A stretch of DNA of 64,000 nucleotides from Glandiceps talaboti (GCF_964340395.1 NC_135567.1:823883-887882), one strand, 5' to 3'; shown: positions 49,446 through 61,378, numbered from the stretch's first letter. Notes: generated by a model not told the origin, from the sequence alone. Program-made: numbers and translations.

Positions 49446-52127
49446 ACAATGGCATACAGTACCACATCTACTAAGAAAAGGGGTGGTGGTGTTATGGTTG
49501 CAGTAAAAGCAGGTCATAAATCTCGGAGAAGGGTTGATCTTGAGACAGCTGCTGAAATTATCTGGGTCGAAGTCAATTTAGGTTCATCAAAGTTATTCTT
49601 ATCAACAGTTTATTATCCGCCAGATTCCAGTATATCAAAACTAGATGAAATTGACAATTCTCTTGATCTGGTCGCTTCAATCATGCGCCCTGATGATATC
49701 ATAATTATGATTGGTGATTTTAACTTTCGTGACATTACATGGAATAAATCTGAAAATGGTCTCTTGGTACCCAACTACCCACCCTCTACACGCAATGATC
49801 GTTTTATTAACTGTGTTGTCCATCAGCATGGGCTGCTACAACTACTTGCCGAACGCACTTGTAATGAGAACTTCCTAGACCTTGTCTTCTCTTCCTCAGA
49901 CTGTGTTGAGTCTGTGTGCACTCACCCAGCCGTTAAGTCCATCCATAAGGCAATAGTCTGTGATGTGCATGTAAACCATACAATGGAGAACAAACAGAGT
50001 AATCGTACAGTCTACAATTACAAGAAAGCGGACTTTGAACATCTTCGTCGTCTACTCTCGTCATTACCCTGGTGCCTTTTAGAAAGTACTACAACACTTG
50101 ATGACTGTGTACAACTTTTTTATGACTTTCTATTCCCCGCAATCAATGAAAGTGTGCCAAAAGTTAATATTTGTAGGCGAAAATACCCTCCTTGGTTTGA
50201 TAATGACCTCATCTGTTTACTTCGGGATAAAGAACATGCGTGGCGGCAGTTCAAAAAATCACGCAGTACCGAAGACAAAGATACATTTTCCCTCTTGAGG
50301 GCCGATTTTTCTAGAGCCAAACGTGCCAAGTACTCTGACTATATGGCTCGTATTGAATCTGAAATCAAAGATAATTCCAAACGGTTCTGGAGTTTCGTTC
50401 GTACAAAGGGTAAAAATAGTTCTATCCCTAGCAGTGTGTATCTGCATGACACACTAGCTGATACTCCTGATGCCACTGCCAATGCATTTAATACATTTTT
50501 TCAATCTGTATTTATATCAGACGATGAAAACTTTGTGAATGAACTTCCACCTTTTCACGACAGGATTACAGACCAGCTTTCAAATATTTCATTATGCTAT
50601 AAGGATGTTTTACATGAGCTAAATAGTATTGATGTTAACACAGCAGTAGGACCTGACCTTCTATCTGGTATCATTCTCAAGGCATGTTCTCATGAACTTG
50701 CCACTCCATTATGCATACTTTTCAACAGGTCTTTAAATTTGGGTGTCTTTCCCACAGCATTTAAAGTCGCAAATGTCACGCCAGTTTTTAAATCCGGTGA
50801 CAAGTCAAAGGTAGTTAACTACCGTCCAATATCTCTCCTACCATTAGTATCTAAAGTTTTTGAGAGATTAGTGTATGCCCACCTTTTCCCCCATATTCGG
50901 GAACATATTTCAGAATCCCAACATGGTTTTATGAAAGGTAGATCCACTCAAACCAATTTAGTAAATTATATTGACTTTATTACAGATGCTATTGATAACA
51001 AATTACAGGTAGATAGCATTTATACAGACTTTAGTAAAGCTTTTGACACTGTATCACATACTTTACTGTCACACAAACTGAGCGCATATGGTTTCTCTGG
51101 CAATGTTATGTCCTGGCTTTCATCTTACCTCCAAAATAGAACACAACGTGTAGTTATAAATGGTCACATGTCATCACCTTGTGACGTCACTTCAGGTGTG
51201 CCTCAAGGTTCCCTGATTGGGCCACTTTTGTTTATTCTGTTCGTCAATGATATGCCAGACATTGTCAACAGTCATGGGTCATCATTGTGCTCAATGTATG
51301 CTGACGATGCCAAAATATATCGCATAGTTAGAACACAAGATGATTGTATTTCTCTTCAAACAGACATTAATAATGTCTACAAATGGTGTAATACATGGAA
51401 ATTGAAGCTCAATGTGGGGAAGTGTAATGTAATCACATTTAGTAACAAAAAGAAACTGATTACATACAATTACAGTATTGCTGATGGTCCCCTTGTTCGT
51501 GTTCATAGTATCAAAGATCTTGGTATTCTACTTTCTTCACAGATGTCTTTTAACACCCATATTGATAGTATTGTCAGGAAAGCTTTTAGAATGATGGGTT
51601 TTATCAAACGTACATGTGCCAATTTTTCCAACATTTCTACATTAAGATCTTTATATGTGACCCATGTTAGAAGCCATCTTGAGTACTGCAGTGTAATTTG
51701 GTCACCATGGCAAGTAACTCAAATTGATAAAATCGAACGTGTACAGCAGAAATTTATTAAATTTTTATGTTTTAAATCAAATGTGCAATATACTTCAATA
51801 GATTACGATTCACTATGTGCTAGGTTTAAGCTTCCCCCACTGGTGAGGAGGCGAAAGTTTTTAGATGCTATTTTTGTTTACAAACTGGTCAATTCACGCT
51901 ATAATTGTCCATCCATTTTGTACAAGGTTTGTTTTAATGTACAGAGCAGACAGTTACGTAATAACCATATCTTTCGCATCAGTGCCTCCAGAGTAAATCT
52001 GAGAAAATATTCCCCAATTTTAAGATGTTTAACCACTTGTAATGACGTTTTTAAAGCAAATCCAAACATAGATTTATTTAGTCCTGTTTCCGCCTTTCGG
52101 CGTGTGCTTCAGGCTGCGTGTTTTTAA
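49428..52127 (+). pseudogene. LINE ORF2-like endonuclease (partial) and reverse transcriptase
   Basis: One uninterrupted frame of 899 codons. Genuine element coding starts around RGGGVMVAVK, a mid-endonuclease motif, so the N-terminal catalytic part of the APE-type nuclease is missing. GDFNFRDITW and FLDLVFSS are remaining nuclease motifs. The RT includes NYRPISLLPLVSKVFERLVY, HGFMKGRSTQTNLV, YTDFSKAFDTVSH (motif A), SGVPQGSLIGPLLF (motif B) and MYADDAKIY (motif C YADD). The C-terminal domain has the usual HLEYCSVIW and IERVQQKF. The first residues up to about STTSTKK come partly from flanking sequence. With the RT frame intact the insertion is probably young, but the 5' truncation means it cannot move by itself. 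Confidence 0.9.
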
Positions 52128-52312
52128 TAATTTTTCCTGTTTTGTTGTTTTTATTTCTGTGTTTGCCTTTTATGTCATGTCACTTCTGTTATTGCTACCC
52201 CTTGTTTTATCTTTTTAGTGCTTGTTTTTCCTTATTTGTTTTTAAAGGTGCCGGTAAATGGGCTTTATGCCCGTTGGTTTACCTGAATTATTAAAAATTA
52301 AAATTAAAAATT
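49446..52312 (+). mobile_element. 5'-truncated non-LTR retrotransposon (LINE)
   Basis: The element begins inside the endonuclease domain, carries a full reverse transcriptase, a stop at 52127, a T-rich 3' UTR and an AT-rich tail of TTAAAAATTAAAAT-type repeats ending near 52,312. The left boundary is approximate, set where the flanking dispersed repeat stops. The class is most like the CR1/Jockey group by RT motifs; a specific clade needs a phylogeny. Confidence 0.85.
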
Positions 52313-52840
52313 AATATGCACGTCAATTTGTTTCATGATACGATCCAATATGGCCGCCTAGCAGCCATTTTGTTTGCAAATTTTCCATGTCTAAAGCCAT
52401 AACTCAGACATGCTTGAACAGATCTCATTCAAAGTTGGTATTAGGACAGTGTTCTATGACATACATGTGCATATCCATTTTCATTGTGATACAATCCAAT
52501 ATGGCTGCCTGGCAGCCATTTTCTTTGCGAATTTTGCATGTCCAAAGCCATAACTCAGACATGCTTGAACAGATCTCATTCAAAGTTGGTATTAGGACAG
52601 TGTTCTATGACATACATGTGCATATCCATTTTCGTCATGATACGATCCAATATGGCTGCCTGGCAGCCATTTCCTTTGTGAATTTTCCATGTCCAAAGCC
52701 ATAACTCAGACATGCTTGAACAGATCTCATTCAAAGTAGGTATTAGGACAGTGTTCTATGACATACATGTGCATATCCATTTTCATCGTGATATGATCCC
52801 CCATACCCGACCAATCCTTTATTGTTGTAGGCATGTTCCA
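52313..52840. repeat. Dispersed repeat, right part, with a 151-bp internal tandem
   Basis: Three copies of a 151-bp unit, with CCATAACTCAGACATGCTTG at about 52397, 52548 and 52699, each followed by a CAATATGG..GCAGCCATT block. The sequence GTTGGTATTAGGACAGTG parallels CTTGGTACAGGGGCAATG on the left of the LINE, supporting the view that the LINE split one repeat. Confidence 0.85.
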
Positions 52841-53040
52841 TGTCCAACAAGCAGACACAACATATCTAAGTCTGTTTGATTTAGGTTCACAAGTGTTGTT
52901 GCGTGATCAGAGTAGTGATAATTCCATAAAACCCAATCATAACGGGGACTATGTCATTCTCAATGACTTGTTGGTCATGGATCGAATTTGGTCAATATGA
53001 ACTCTTTTATTCAATTGATTATCACCAGCAAATGCATGAT
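52841..53040. other. Unique spacer
   Basis: No feature is supported between the 151-bp repeats and the next minisatellite. Confidence 0.4.
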
Positions 53041-53041
53041 A

Positions 53042-56041
53042 CACTAGGTTCGGTCAGTTCTACTATGTGCTAGGTTCGGTTTTACTATGTTTGTGCTAGG
53101 TTCGGTTTTACTATGTTTGTACTAGGTTCGGTTCTACTATGTTTGTACTGGGTTTGGTTCTACTATGTTCTGTTCTACTATGTTTGTACTAGGTTCGGTT
53201 TTACTATGTTCGGTTCTACTATATTTGTACTAGGTTCGGTTCTACTATGTTTGTACTAGGTTCGGTTCTACTATGTTTGTACTAGGTTCGTTTCTACTAT
53301 GTTTGTACTATGTTCTGTTCTACTATGTTTGTACTAGGTTCGGTTCTACTATGTTTGTACTAGGTTCGTTTCTACTATGTTTGTACTATGTTCTGTTCTA
53401 CTATGTTTGTACTAGGTTCGGTTCTACTATGTTTGTGTACTATGTTCTGTTCTACTATGTTTGTACTAGGTTCGGTTCTACTATGTTTGTACTATGTTCT
53501 GTTCTACTATGTTTGTACTAGGTTCGGTTCTACTATGTTTGTACTATGTTTGGTTGTACTATGTTTGTACTAGGTTCGATTCTACTATGTTTGTACTATG
53601 TTCGGTTCTACTATGTTTGTACTAGGTTCGGTTCTACTATGTTTGTACTAGGTTCGGTTCTACTATATTTGTACTAGGTTCGGTTCTACTATGTTTGTAC
53701 TAGGTTCGGTTTTACAATGTTTGTACTATGTTCAGTTCTACTATGTTTGTACTATGTTCTGTTCTACTATGTTTGTACTAGGTTCGGTTCTACTATGTTT
53801 GTACTATGTTCGGTTCTACTATGTTTGTACTAGGTTCGGTTCTAGTATGGTTGTACTATGTTCTGTTCTACTATGTTTGTACTAGGTTCGGTTCTTCTAT
53901 GTTTGTACTATGTTCTGTTCTACTATGTTTGTACTATGTTCGGTTCTACTATGTTTGTACTAGGTTCGGTTCTACTATGTTCGGTTCTACTATATTTGTA
54001 CTAGGTTCGGTTCTACTATGTTTGTACTAGGTTCGGTTTTACAATGTTTGTACTATGTTCAGTTCTACTATGTTTGTACTAGGTTCGGTTCTACTATATT
54101 TGTACTAGGTTCGGTTTTACTATGTTTGTACTAGGTTCGGTTCTACTATGTTTGTATACTATGTTCTGTTCTACTATGTTTGTACTAGGTTCGGTTCTAC
54201 TATGTTTGTACTATGCTCTGTTCTACTATGTTTGTACTAGGTTCGATTCTACTATGTTTGTACTATGTTCGGTTCTACTATATTTGTACTAGGTTCGGTT
54301 CTACTATATTTGTACTAGGTTCGGTTTTACTATGTTTGTACTAGGTTCGGTTTTACAATGTTTGTACTATGTTCAGTTCTACTATGTTTGTACTATGTTC
54401 TGTTCTACTATGTTTGTACTAGGTTCGGTTCTACTATGTTTGTACTATGTTCGGTTCTACTATGTTTGTACTAGGTTCGGTTCTAGTATGGTTGTACTAT
54501 GTTCTGTTCTACTATGTTTGTACTAGGTTCGGTTCTTCTATGTTTGTACTATGTTCTGTTCTACTATGTTTGTACTAGGTTCGGTTCTACTATGGTTGTA
54601 CTATGTTTGGTTGTACTATGTCTGTACTAGGTTCAATTCTACTATGTTTGTACTATGTTCGGTTCTACTATGTTTGTACTATGTTCAGTTCTACTATGTT
54701 TGTACTATGTTCGGCTCTACTATGTTTGTACTATGTTCGGTTCTAGTATGTTTGTACTAGGTTCGGTACTACTATGTTTGTACTATGTTCTGTTCTACTA
54801 TGTTTGTACTAGCTTCGGTTCTACTATGGTTGTACTATGTTTGGTTCTACTATGTTTGTCTTGGGGTCGGTTCTACTATGTTTGTACTATGTTCAGTTTT
54901 ACTATGTTTGTACTATGTTCAGTTTTACTATGTTTGTACTATGCTCGGTTCTACTATGTTTGTATTATGTTCAGTTCTATGTTTGTACTGGGTTCGGATT
55001 TACTATATTTGTCTTGGGGTCGGTTCTACTATGTTTGTACTATGTTCAGTTTTACTATGTTTGTACTATGCTCGGTTCTACTATGTTTGTACTATGTTCT
55101 GTTCTACTATGTTTGTACTAGGTTCGGATTTACTATGTTTGTACTATGTTCGGTTCTACTATGTTTGTACTAGGTTCGGTTCTACTATATTTGTACTAGG
55201 TTCTGTTCTACTATGTTTGTACTAGGTTCGGTTTTACAATGTTTGTACTATGTTCAGTTCTACTATGTTTGTACTATGTTCTGTTCTACTATGTTTGTAC
55301 TAGGTTCGGTTCTACTATGTTTGTACTATGTTCGGTTCTACTATGTTTGTACTAGGTTCGGTTCTAGTATGGTTGTACTATGTTCTGTTCTACTATGTTT
55401 GTACTAGGTTCGGTTCTTCTATGTTTGTACTATGTTCTGTTCTACTATGTTTGTACTAGGTTCGGTTCTACTATGGTTGTACTATGTTTGGTTGTACTGT
55501 GTCTGTACTAGGTTCGATTCTACTATGTTTGTACTATGTTCGGTTCTACTATGTTTGTATTATGTTCAGTTCTATGTTCGGTTTTACTATGTAGTATGTT
55601 TAGTTCTACTATGTTTGTACTATGTCCTGTTTTACTATGTTTGTACCATGTTCGGTTCTACTATGTTTGTACTATGTCCGGTTTTACTATGTTTGTACTA
55701 TGTTCAATTCTACTATGTTTGTACTATGCTCGGTTCTACTATGTTTGTACTATGTTCTGTTCTACTATGTTTGTACTAGGTTCGGTTTTACTATGTTTGT
55801 ACCATGTTCGGTTCTACTATGTTTGTACTATGTTCGGTTCTACTATGTTTGTACTAGGTTCGGTTCTACTATGTTCGGTTTTAATATGTTTGTACTATGT
55901 TCGGTTTTACTGTGTTTGTACTATGTTCAGTTCTACTATGTTTGTACTGTGTTCTGTTTTACTATATTTGTACTATGTTCAGTTCTAATACTATGTTCGG
56001 TTTTACTATGTTTGTACTATGTTCAGTTCTAGTACTATGTT
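53042..56041. repeat. Irregular 23-26-bp minisatellite (GGTTCTACTATGTTTGTACT)
   Basis: Well over 100 units built from GGTTCTACTATGTTTGTACT joined by AGGTTC or ATGTTC, with frequent truncated units. Large blocks recur: compare 53,690-53,900, 54,330-54,540 and 55,210-55,420, which are nearly identical over about 200 bases. All open frames here are repetitive and without start context, hence not genes. Confidence 0.96.
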
Positions 56042-56450
56042 CTGCAAAATAACATCATAAGATACATACTTAGTGCTGCTCCTAGAACACACATTGGATA
56101 TAATCAATCTAAACTTGTAGGCATGTTTCCTGTAGAATTGAGGGTTGAGCAATTAAAACTCAATCATATGTTCAACATCAAAAATCATTGTGCTCCTGAG
56201 TACTTAAATTGCAATATAGAAATGGTCCGTAATCGGCACAGTTATAGAACAAGAACTGTCATGTGAACTGTCATGTGTAATTCCAAGAGTCAGTGGTATG
56301 GGTAAGAGTTCATTCGCTTACACAGGCATTGGTCTTTGGAATAGTCTCCCACTCTCAGTGAAACAATCTCATACAAAAAATAGTTTTAAAAACCATGTCA
56401 AATCTTTTTTATGGAACAAATTAGAGGTTAAAGAACATAATATTTTGTAA
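56042..56450 (+). pseudogene. LINE reverse transcriptase C-terminal remnant
   Basis: The frame beginning LQNNIIRYILSAAPRTHIGY gives VELRVEQLKLNHMFNIKNH, CAPEYLN and RHSYRTRT. A 12-base tandem duplication (AACTGTCATGTG twice, near 56,256-56,280) brings in a stop. Downstream coding resumes with SSFAYTGIGLWNSLPLSVKQ and SFKNHVKSFLW, the typical LWNSLP tail of CR1/L2-type and Jockey-type LINEs, ending at TAA 56448-56450. It is only a fragment, so inactive. Confidence 0.8.
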
Positions 56451-56757
56451 CTTTTTAGTCCTTCCTTTTTAAATTGAGGGTGTAGTCTGTGTATTTTATA
56501 ATTTATTTTGTGCTCTGTCATCTGTATTTCATTTTTAAAAAATTATATTTTGTTTGTTTGTTTGTCTGTTTGTTTGTTTGTTTGTTGTTATTGTATCATT
56601 GTTGCCATGGCGTTTTGAATACCCCTATGAGGACCACATTGGAAATAAATGTTTTTAAAAATACTTTTATGTGTTATCCTCGGTGATTTTTTATCCTTGT
56701 ATTTTAATAATATGTACTTGTATAAATTTTTACCCAAATAAAATCATATCATCATAT
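56042..56757 (+). mobile_element. LINE 3' fragment inserted in the minisatellite
   Basis: About 700 bases of non-repeat sequence split the minisatellite. It encodes the C-terminal end of a LINE reverse transcriptase, then a 3' UTR with AATAAA-type and (ATCAT) tail sequence (AAATAAAATCATATCATCAT). The minisatellite motif ATGTTC is present at both junctions and may be a short target duplication. It differs from the LINE at 49.4-52.3 kb. Confidence 0.8.
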
Positions 56758-58060
56758 CATATGTTCGGTTTTACTATGTTTGTACTATGTTCAGTTCTAG
56801 TACTATGTTCGGTTTTACTATGTTTGTACTATGTTCAGTTCTAGTACTATGTTCGGTTTTACTATGTTTGTACTATGTTCAGTTCTAGTACTATGTTCGG
56901 TTTTACTATGTTTGTACTATGTTCAGTTCTAGTACTATGTTCGGTTTTACTATGTTTGTACTATGTTCAGTTCTAGTACTATGTTCGGTTTTACTATGTT
57001 TGTACTATGTTCAGTTCTAGTACTATGTTCGGTTTTACTATGTTTGTACTATGTTCAGTTCTAGTACTATGTTCGGTTTTACTATGTTTGTACTATGTTC
57101 AGTTCTAGTACTATGTTCGGTTTTACTATGTTTGTACTATGTTCAGTTCTAGTACTATGTTCGGTTTTACTATGTTTGTACTATGTTCAGTTCTAGTACT
57201 ATGTTCGGTTTTACTATGTTTGTACTATGTTCAGTTCTAGTACTATGTTCGATTTTACTATGTTTGTACTATGTTCAGTTCTAGTACTATGTTCGGTTTT
57301 ACTATGTTTGTACTATGTTCAGTTCTAGTACTATGTTCGGTTTTACTATGTTTGTACTATGTTCAGTTCTAGTACTATGTTCGGTTTTACTATGTTTGTA
57401 CTATGTTCAGTTCTAGTACTATGTTCGGTTTTACTATGTTTGTACTATGTTCAGTTCTAGTACTATGTTCGGTTTTACTATGTTTGTACTATGTTCAGTT
57501 CTAGTACTATGTTCGGTTTTACTATGTTTGTACTATGTTCAGTTCTAGTACTATGTTCGGTTTTACTATGTTTGTACTATGTTCAGTTCTAGTACTATGT
57601 TCGGTTTTACTATGTTTGTACTATGTTCAGTTCTAGTACTATGTTCGGTTTTACTATGTTTGTACTATGTTCAGTTCTAGTACTATGTTCGGTTTTACTA
57701 TGTTTGTACTATGTTCAGTTCTAGTACTATGTTCGGTTTTACCAAGTTTGTACTATGTTCAGTTCTAGTACTATGTTCGGTTTTACCAAGTTTGTACTAT
57801 GTTCAGTTCTAGTACTATGTTCGGTTTTACTATGTTTGTACTATGTTCAGTTCTAGTACTATGTTCGGTTTTACTATGTTTGTACTATGTTCAGTTCTAG
57901 TACTATGTTCGGTTTTACTATGTTTGTACTATGTTCAGTTCTAGTACTATGTTCGGTTTTACTATGTTTGTACTATGTTCAGTTCTAGTACTATGTTCGG
58001 TTCTATGTTTGTAATACGTTCAGTTCTACTATGTTTGTACTAGGTTCGGTCCAGAGTTAT
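56758..58060. repeat. 44-bp higher-order minisatellite
   Basis: About 28 copies of a 44-bp unit, GTTCGGTTTTACTATGTTTG followed by TACTATGTTCAGTTCTAGTACTAT-type sequence, that is, two units of the preceding array fused and then amplified. Two adjacent copies share a CCAAG change near 57,743 and 57,787. The array becomes irregular after 58,000. Confidence 0.96.
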
Positions 58061-58095
58061 ATAAGTTGTCCTAGGTTCGATCGTCTTTTATGATA

Positions 58096-58115
58096 CACAC
58101 ACAGACACAGACACA

Positions 58116-58175
<60 letters not shown>

Positions 58176-58185
58176 CAGACAGACA

Positions 58186-58264
<79 letters not shown>
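58096..58264. repeat. (AC)n and (AT)n microsatellites
   Basis: ACAC/ACAG tract to about 58,188 followed by a pure (AT)n run to about 58,264, directly abutting the inverted repeat. Confidence 0.97.
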
Positions 58265-58268
<4 letters not shown>

Positions 58269-58411
58269 GAAAGAAGACGAGTCTGATATTACATAGTGGA
58301 ATTACACTAACGAATACTATTAAACCACACTATTACACCTGACGATCCTTCGGGTGAAACGGTCCGTAGTGTAATTCCACTATGTAATATCAGACTCGTC
58401 TTCTTTCATTT
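58265..58411. repeat. Perfect 45-bp inverted repeat with 57-bp loop
   Basis: 58265-58309 (beginning AAATGAAAGAAGACGAGTCT) is the exact reverse complement of 58367-58411. The loop starts ACGAATACTATTAAACC and contains most of the candidate hammerhead ribozyme. Perfect identity implies a recent event. It is compatible with a snap-back insertion of a retroelement terminus or a MITE, but no target duplication could be confirmed because of the flanking (AT)n. Confidence 0.93.
58332..58375 (+). ncRNA. Candidate type-I hammerhead ribozyme
   Basis: ATTACAC (58332-58338) can pair with GTGTAAT (58369-58375) as a 7-bp stem I. The core CTGACGA (58339-58345) fits the CUGANGA consensus. TCC-TTCG-GGT forms a short stem II with a UUCG loop but a U-U at the base, where G-C is usual. 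GAA (58356-58358) completes the core. ACG-GTC-CGT forms a 3-bp stem III, and the predicted cleavage is after GTA (58366-58368), a permitted NUH triplet. Very short stem III is typical of hammerheads in Penelope-like elements and retrozymes. Activity is uncertain because of the stem II base and competition from the 45-bp inverted repeat. Confidence 0.5.
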
Positions 58412-58808
58412 TTATGTATGATAGCTCTCCAAGGTGATCGAGCACTCTACTTGGCGAAAGAAGAATGAAATTATATGTATTTTATATATATATATATATA
58501 TATATGATAGTCCTTCTCAATTAGTTGAAACTTTCTGATAAACAATTATATGCTCAAATAAACGTGTATGCTAGTTAAAGTTGTACGCCATCTTCGTCGA
58601 AGGTCAGAAAACTAATGTAACCCCTCTGTAACTGAGAATGTGAACTTTGACCTTTTTAATAGTTAAGTCAGTCAGCCAGCATAGATATAGTGAATGCAGT
58701 TTTAGGGCCCTAGATCAGTGTTAATGATCAACCCGGTGTGTTTTCATATACACACATTTCATTGCTATGATATTTGTATTGTGACTGAGTTGTGTGCACT
58801 GTACGGCC
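58412..58808. other. Non-coding sequence, (AT)n near 58,482-58,505
   Basis: Apart from a short AT microsatellite no feature is supported. An in-frame stop for the next candidate exon lies at 58782. Confidence 0.45.
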
Positions 58809-58959
58809 ATGTTGGAAAAAGACGTGGGAAAAGGGAAGGCAAAGTTTATGAATCAGTGGAAGAGTGTTTTAGGAATTTCAGCCTATCTCAAAGACTGTAG
58901 AAATACTGTGTTAAGGAATGTGTCCCGTGTTTGCCACCAAATCAACGCAACACTGACAG
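58809..58959 (+). CDS. Candidate first coding exon, unknown protein
   Basis: ATG at 58809 (context GGCCATGT), with an in-frame TGA at 58782, opens a frame of 50 codons that ends at a plausible donor, ACAG|GTTAGT (phase 1). The peptide has a balanced composition: MLEKDVGKGKAKFMN, then QWKSVLGISAYLKDCRN and VSRVCHQINATLTG. I recognise no family. There is no convincing partner exon in phase downstream in the window, so it may continue beyond 64 kb or be a chance frame. Confidence 0.25.
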
Positions 58960-59405
58960 GTTAGTGTTTATTCTCATATTGATAGTTTCAACAAGTGACA
59001 TATTGTACGTTGTAGTTATGAATGGAGTGTTTTAACTATGTATTCTAAGATATGCTATATGGGACGTTTTTAAGTGCTACACCATTACATTGACAATGCA
59101 GTGTATAAGAGGCCCACACTAGGTACTGTGGTGTGTATACACTAAGTTCACACGGTATTTGCTTCACACTTCAGTGACTTCACACACAGTACTTTGATTT
59201 AACCTTGATGAGTTTACACGTTGCTCAGCTCCCGGTATACGGCTTTGATTTCACACCATGAACTTGGTCAAACGACAATTTCACACGATATATACATGTA
59301 CTTACAGACTGCCTATGTCGGCGGGTCTGTAACTACGATAGTCGCTCTATTACAACGAACGACGGTTAGCATAGTTACACAAATCCAGTGACGTACACAT
59401 GCTAA
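58960..59405. other. Non-coding sequence before the 32-bp array
   Basis: Contains loosely repeated TTCACAC words (59,145-59,290) that may be a degenerate precursor of the following array. No gene is supported. Confidence 0.4.
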
Positions 59406-60500
59406 CTTGATCTATCAAATAATTCACACGATACTTGGTAGTGGTATGGTACACTCTACGACGAATTCTCACGATACTTGGTACACTCTACGACGAATTC
59501 TCACGATACTTGGTACACTCTACGACGAATTCTCACGATACTTGGTACACTCTACGACGAATTCTCACGATACTTGGTACACTCTACGACGAATTCTCAC
59601 GATACTTGGTACACTCTACATTGAATTTTCACGATACTTGGTACACTCTATAACGAATTCTCACGATACTTTGTACACTCTACAATGAATTCTTACGATA
59701 TTTGTGCACTCCATAACGAATTCTCACGATACTTTGTGCACTCTATAACGAATTCTCACGATACTTGGTGCACTCTATAACGAATTCTCACGATACTAGG
59801 TACACTCTATAACGAATTCTCACGATACTTGGTGCACTCTATAACGAATTCTCACGATACTTGATGCACTCTATAACGAATTCTCACGATACTTGGTACA
59901 CTCTATAACGAATTCTCACGATACTTGGTGCACTCTATAACGAATTCTCACGATACTAGGTACACTCTATAACGAATTCTCACGATACTTGGTGCACTCT
60001 ATAACGAATTCTCACGATACTTGATGCACTCTATAACGAATTCTCACGATACTTGGTGCACTCTATAACGAATTCTCACGATACTTGATGCACTCTATAA
60101 CGAATTCTCACGATACTTGGTGCACTCTATAACGAATTCTCACGATACTTGATGCACTCTATAACGAATTCTCACGATACTTGATGCACTCGACGACAAA
60201 TTCTCACGATACTTGGTGCATTCTATAACGAATTCTCACGATACTTGTTGCATTCTATAACGAATTCTCACGATACTTGTTGCATTCTATAACGAATTCT
60301 CACGATACTTGATGCACTCTATAACGAATTCTCACGATACTTGTTGCATTCTATAACGAATTCTCACGATACTTGTTGCATTCTATAACGAATTCTCACG
60401 ATACTTGGTGCATTCTATAACGAATTCTCACGATACTTGGTGCATTCTATAACGAATTCTCACGATACTTGGTGCATTCTATAACGAAATTTCACGATGC
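59406..60500. repeat. 32-bp minisatellite (GAATTCTCACGATACTTGGT)
   Basis: About 34 copies of a 32-bp unit, GAATTCTCACGATACTTGGT plus ACACTCTACGAC or GCACTCTATAAC. Each unit has an EcoRI site. Early copies have CTACGAC, later ones CTATAAC, with one reversion (CGACGAC near 60,192). Diverged copies extend to about 60,550. Confidence 0.95.
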
Positions 60501-60550
60501 TTGTGCATTCTACGGCGATCTCACTGTACGTGGTGCACTCTTCGACGATC

Positions 60551-61125
60551 TAAGGGAGCCATCAGTAATTACGAGAGGGTGGGCCGGCGGATGGGGGGGG
60601 GGGGTCATACGTTAGAAACCCGTCCAGGGGGAGGGTCACATTTTACGTTGACTTATTTTATGACCTACTTGGATTGCACTTGTTACCGTACAGTGGGAAG
60701 ATAAAATTCTTTGCACATGCCAAACAAGTCCTAATGGCACCTTGTGTAGCTTCACTGTATGGGAATGTGTCATGTGACAGAGGACAAGCTGCACATTGCT
60801 CATTGTTTTAAAATGCATATACATTGGTATACGTAAGTGCAAAATGTACATATCTATGTGAATACATCTAGAACAGCTTAAATTGACAAAAGAGAAGAGA
60901 CAACGCCAGAAACAAACCAGTAAGAGTGTAGCTGATGCTCCAGTTATAACAGTATATGGTGACATTGATTGAAATACTATGTACAGAAATGGTCAATTGA
61001 AGAAACTGAATGTCTCTGATCTTGACACGATAGATAAATATCAGCTGACAAGTGCAAAAAAAGTAACTTGTATCTAGGCTCACATTGGGAAAAGTCTTGA
61101 CCAGCAGACATTAAAGTGAAATGAA
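60551..61125. other. Probable repeat-derived sequence with a G-run; otherwise nothing
   Basis: AGGGAGCCATCAGTAATTAC followed by a long G run and CCAGGGGGAGGGTCACATTT (60,555-60,650) looks like a dispersed G-rich repeat by composition; the class is unknown. The rest (60,660-61,125) has no supported feature. Confidence 0.35.
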
Positions 61126-61222
61126 ATGGACAAGGAAACCAATGAAAGTCAAGGGGAAGAAGAAACAGACAACAGTGTTTTCACCTCCACTGAAGAGGAT
61201 GATGATGATGATGATGAAACAG

Positions 61223-61321
<99 letters not shown>

Positions 61322-61378
61322 CGACGACGACGACGACGATGATGTTGATGGTGGTGGTGGTGGTGGTGGTGGTGGTGG

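Noticed and set aside
53273-56032. Many Phe/Tyr/Leu/Cys-rich frames resembling membrane proteins
   Set aside because: All lie in the TACTATGTTTGTACT minisatellite and share its repeat; hydrophobicity is compositional.
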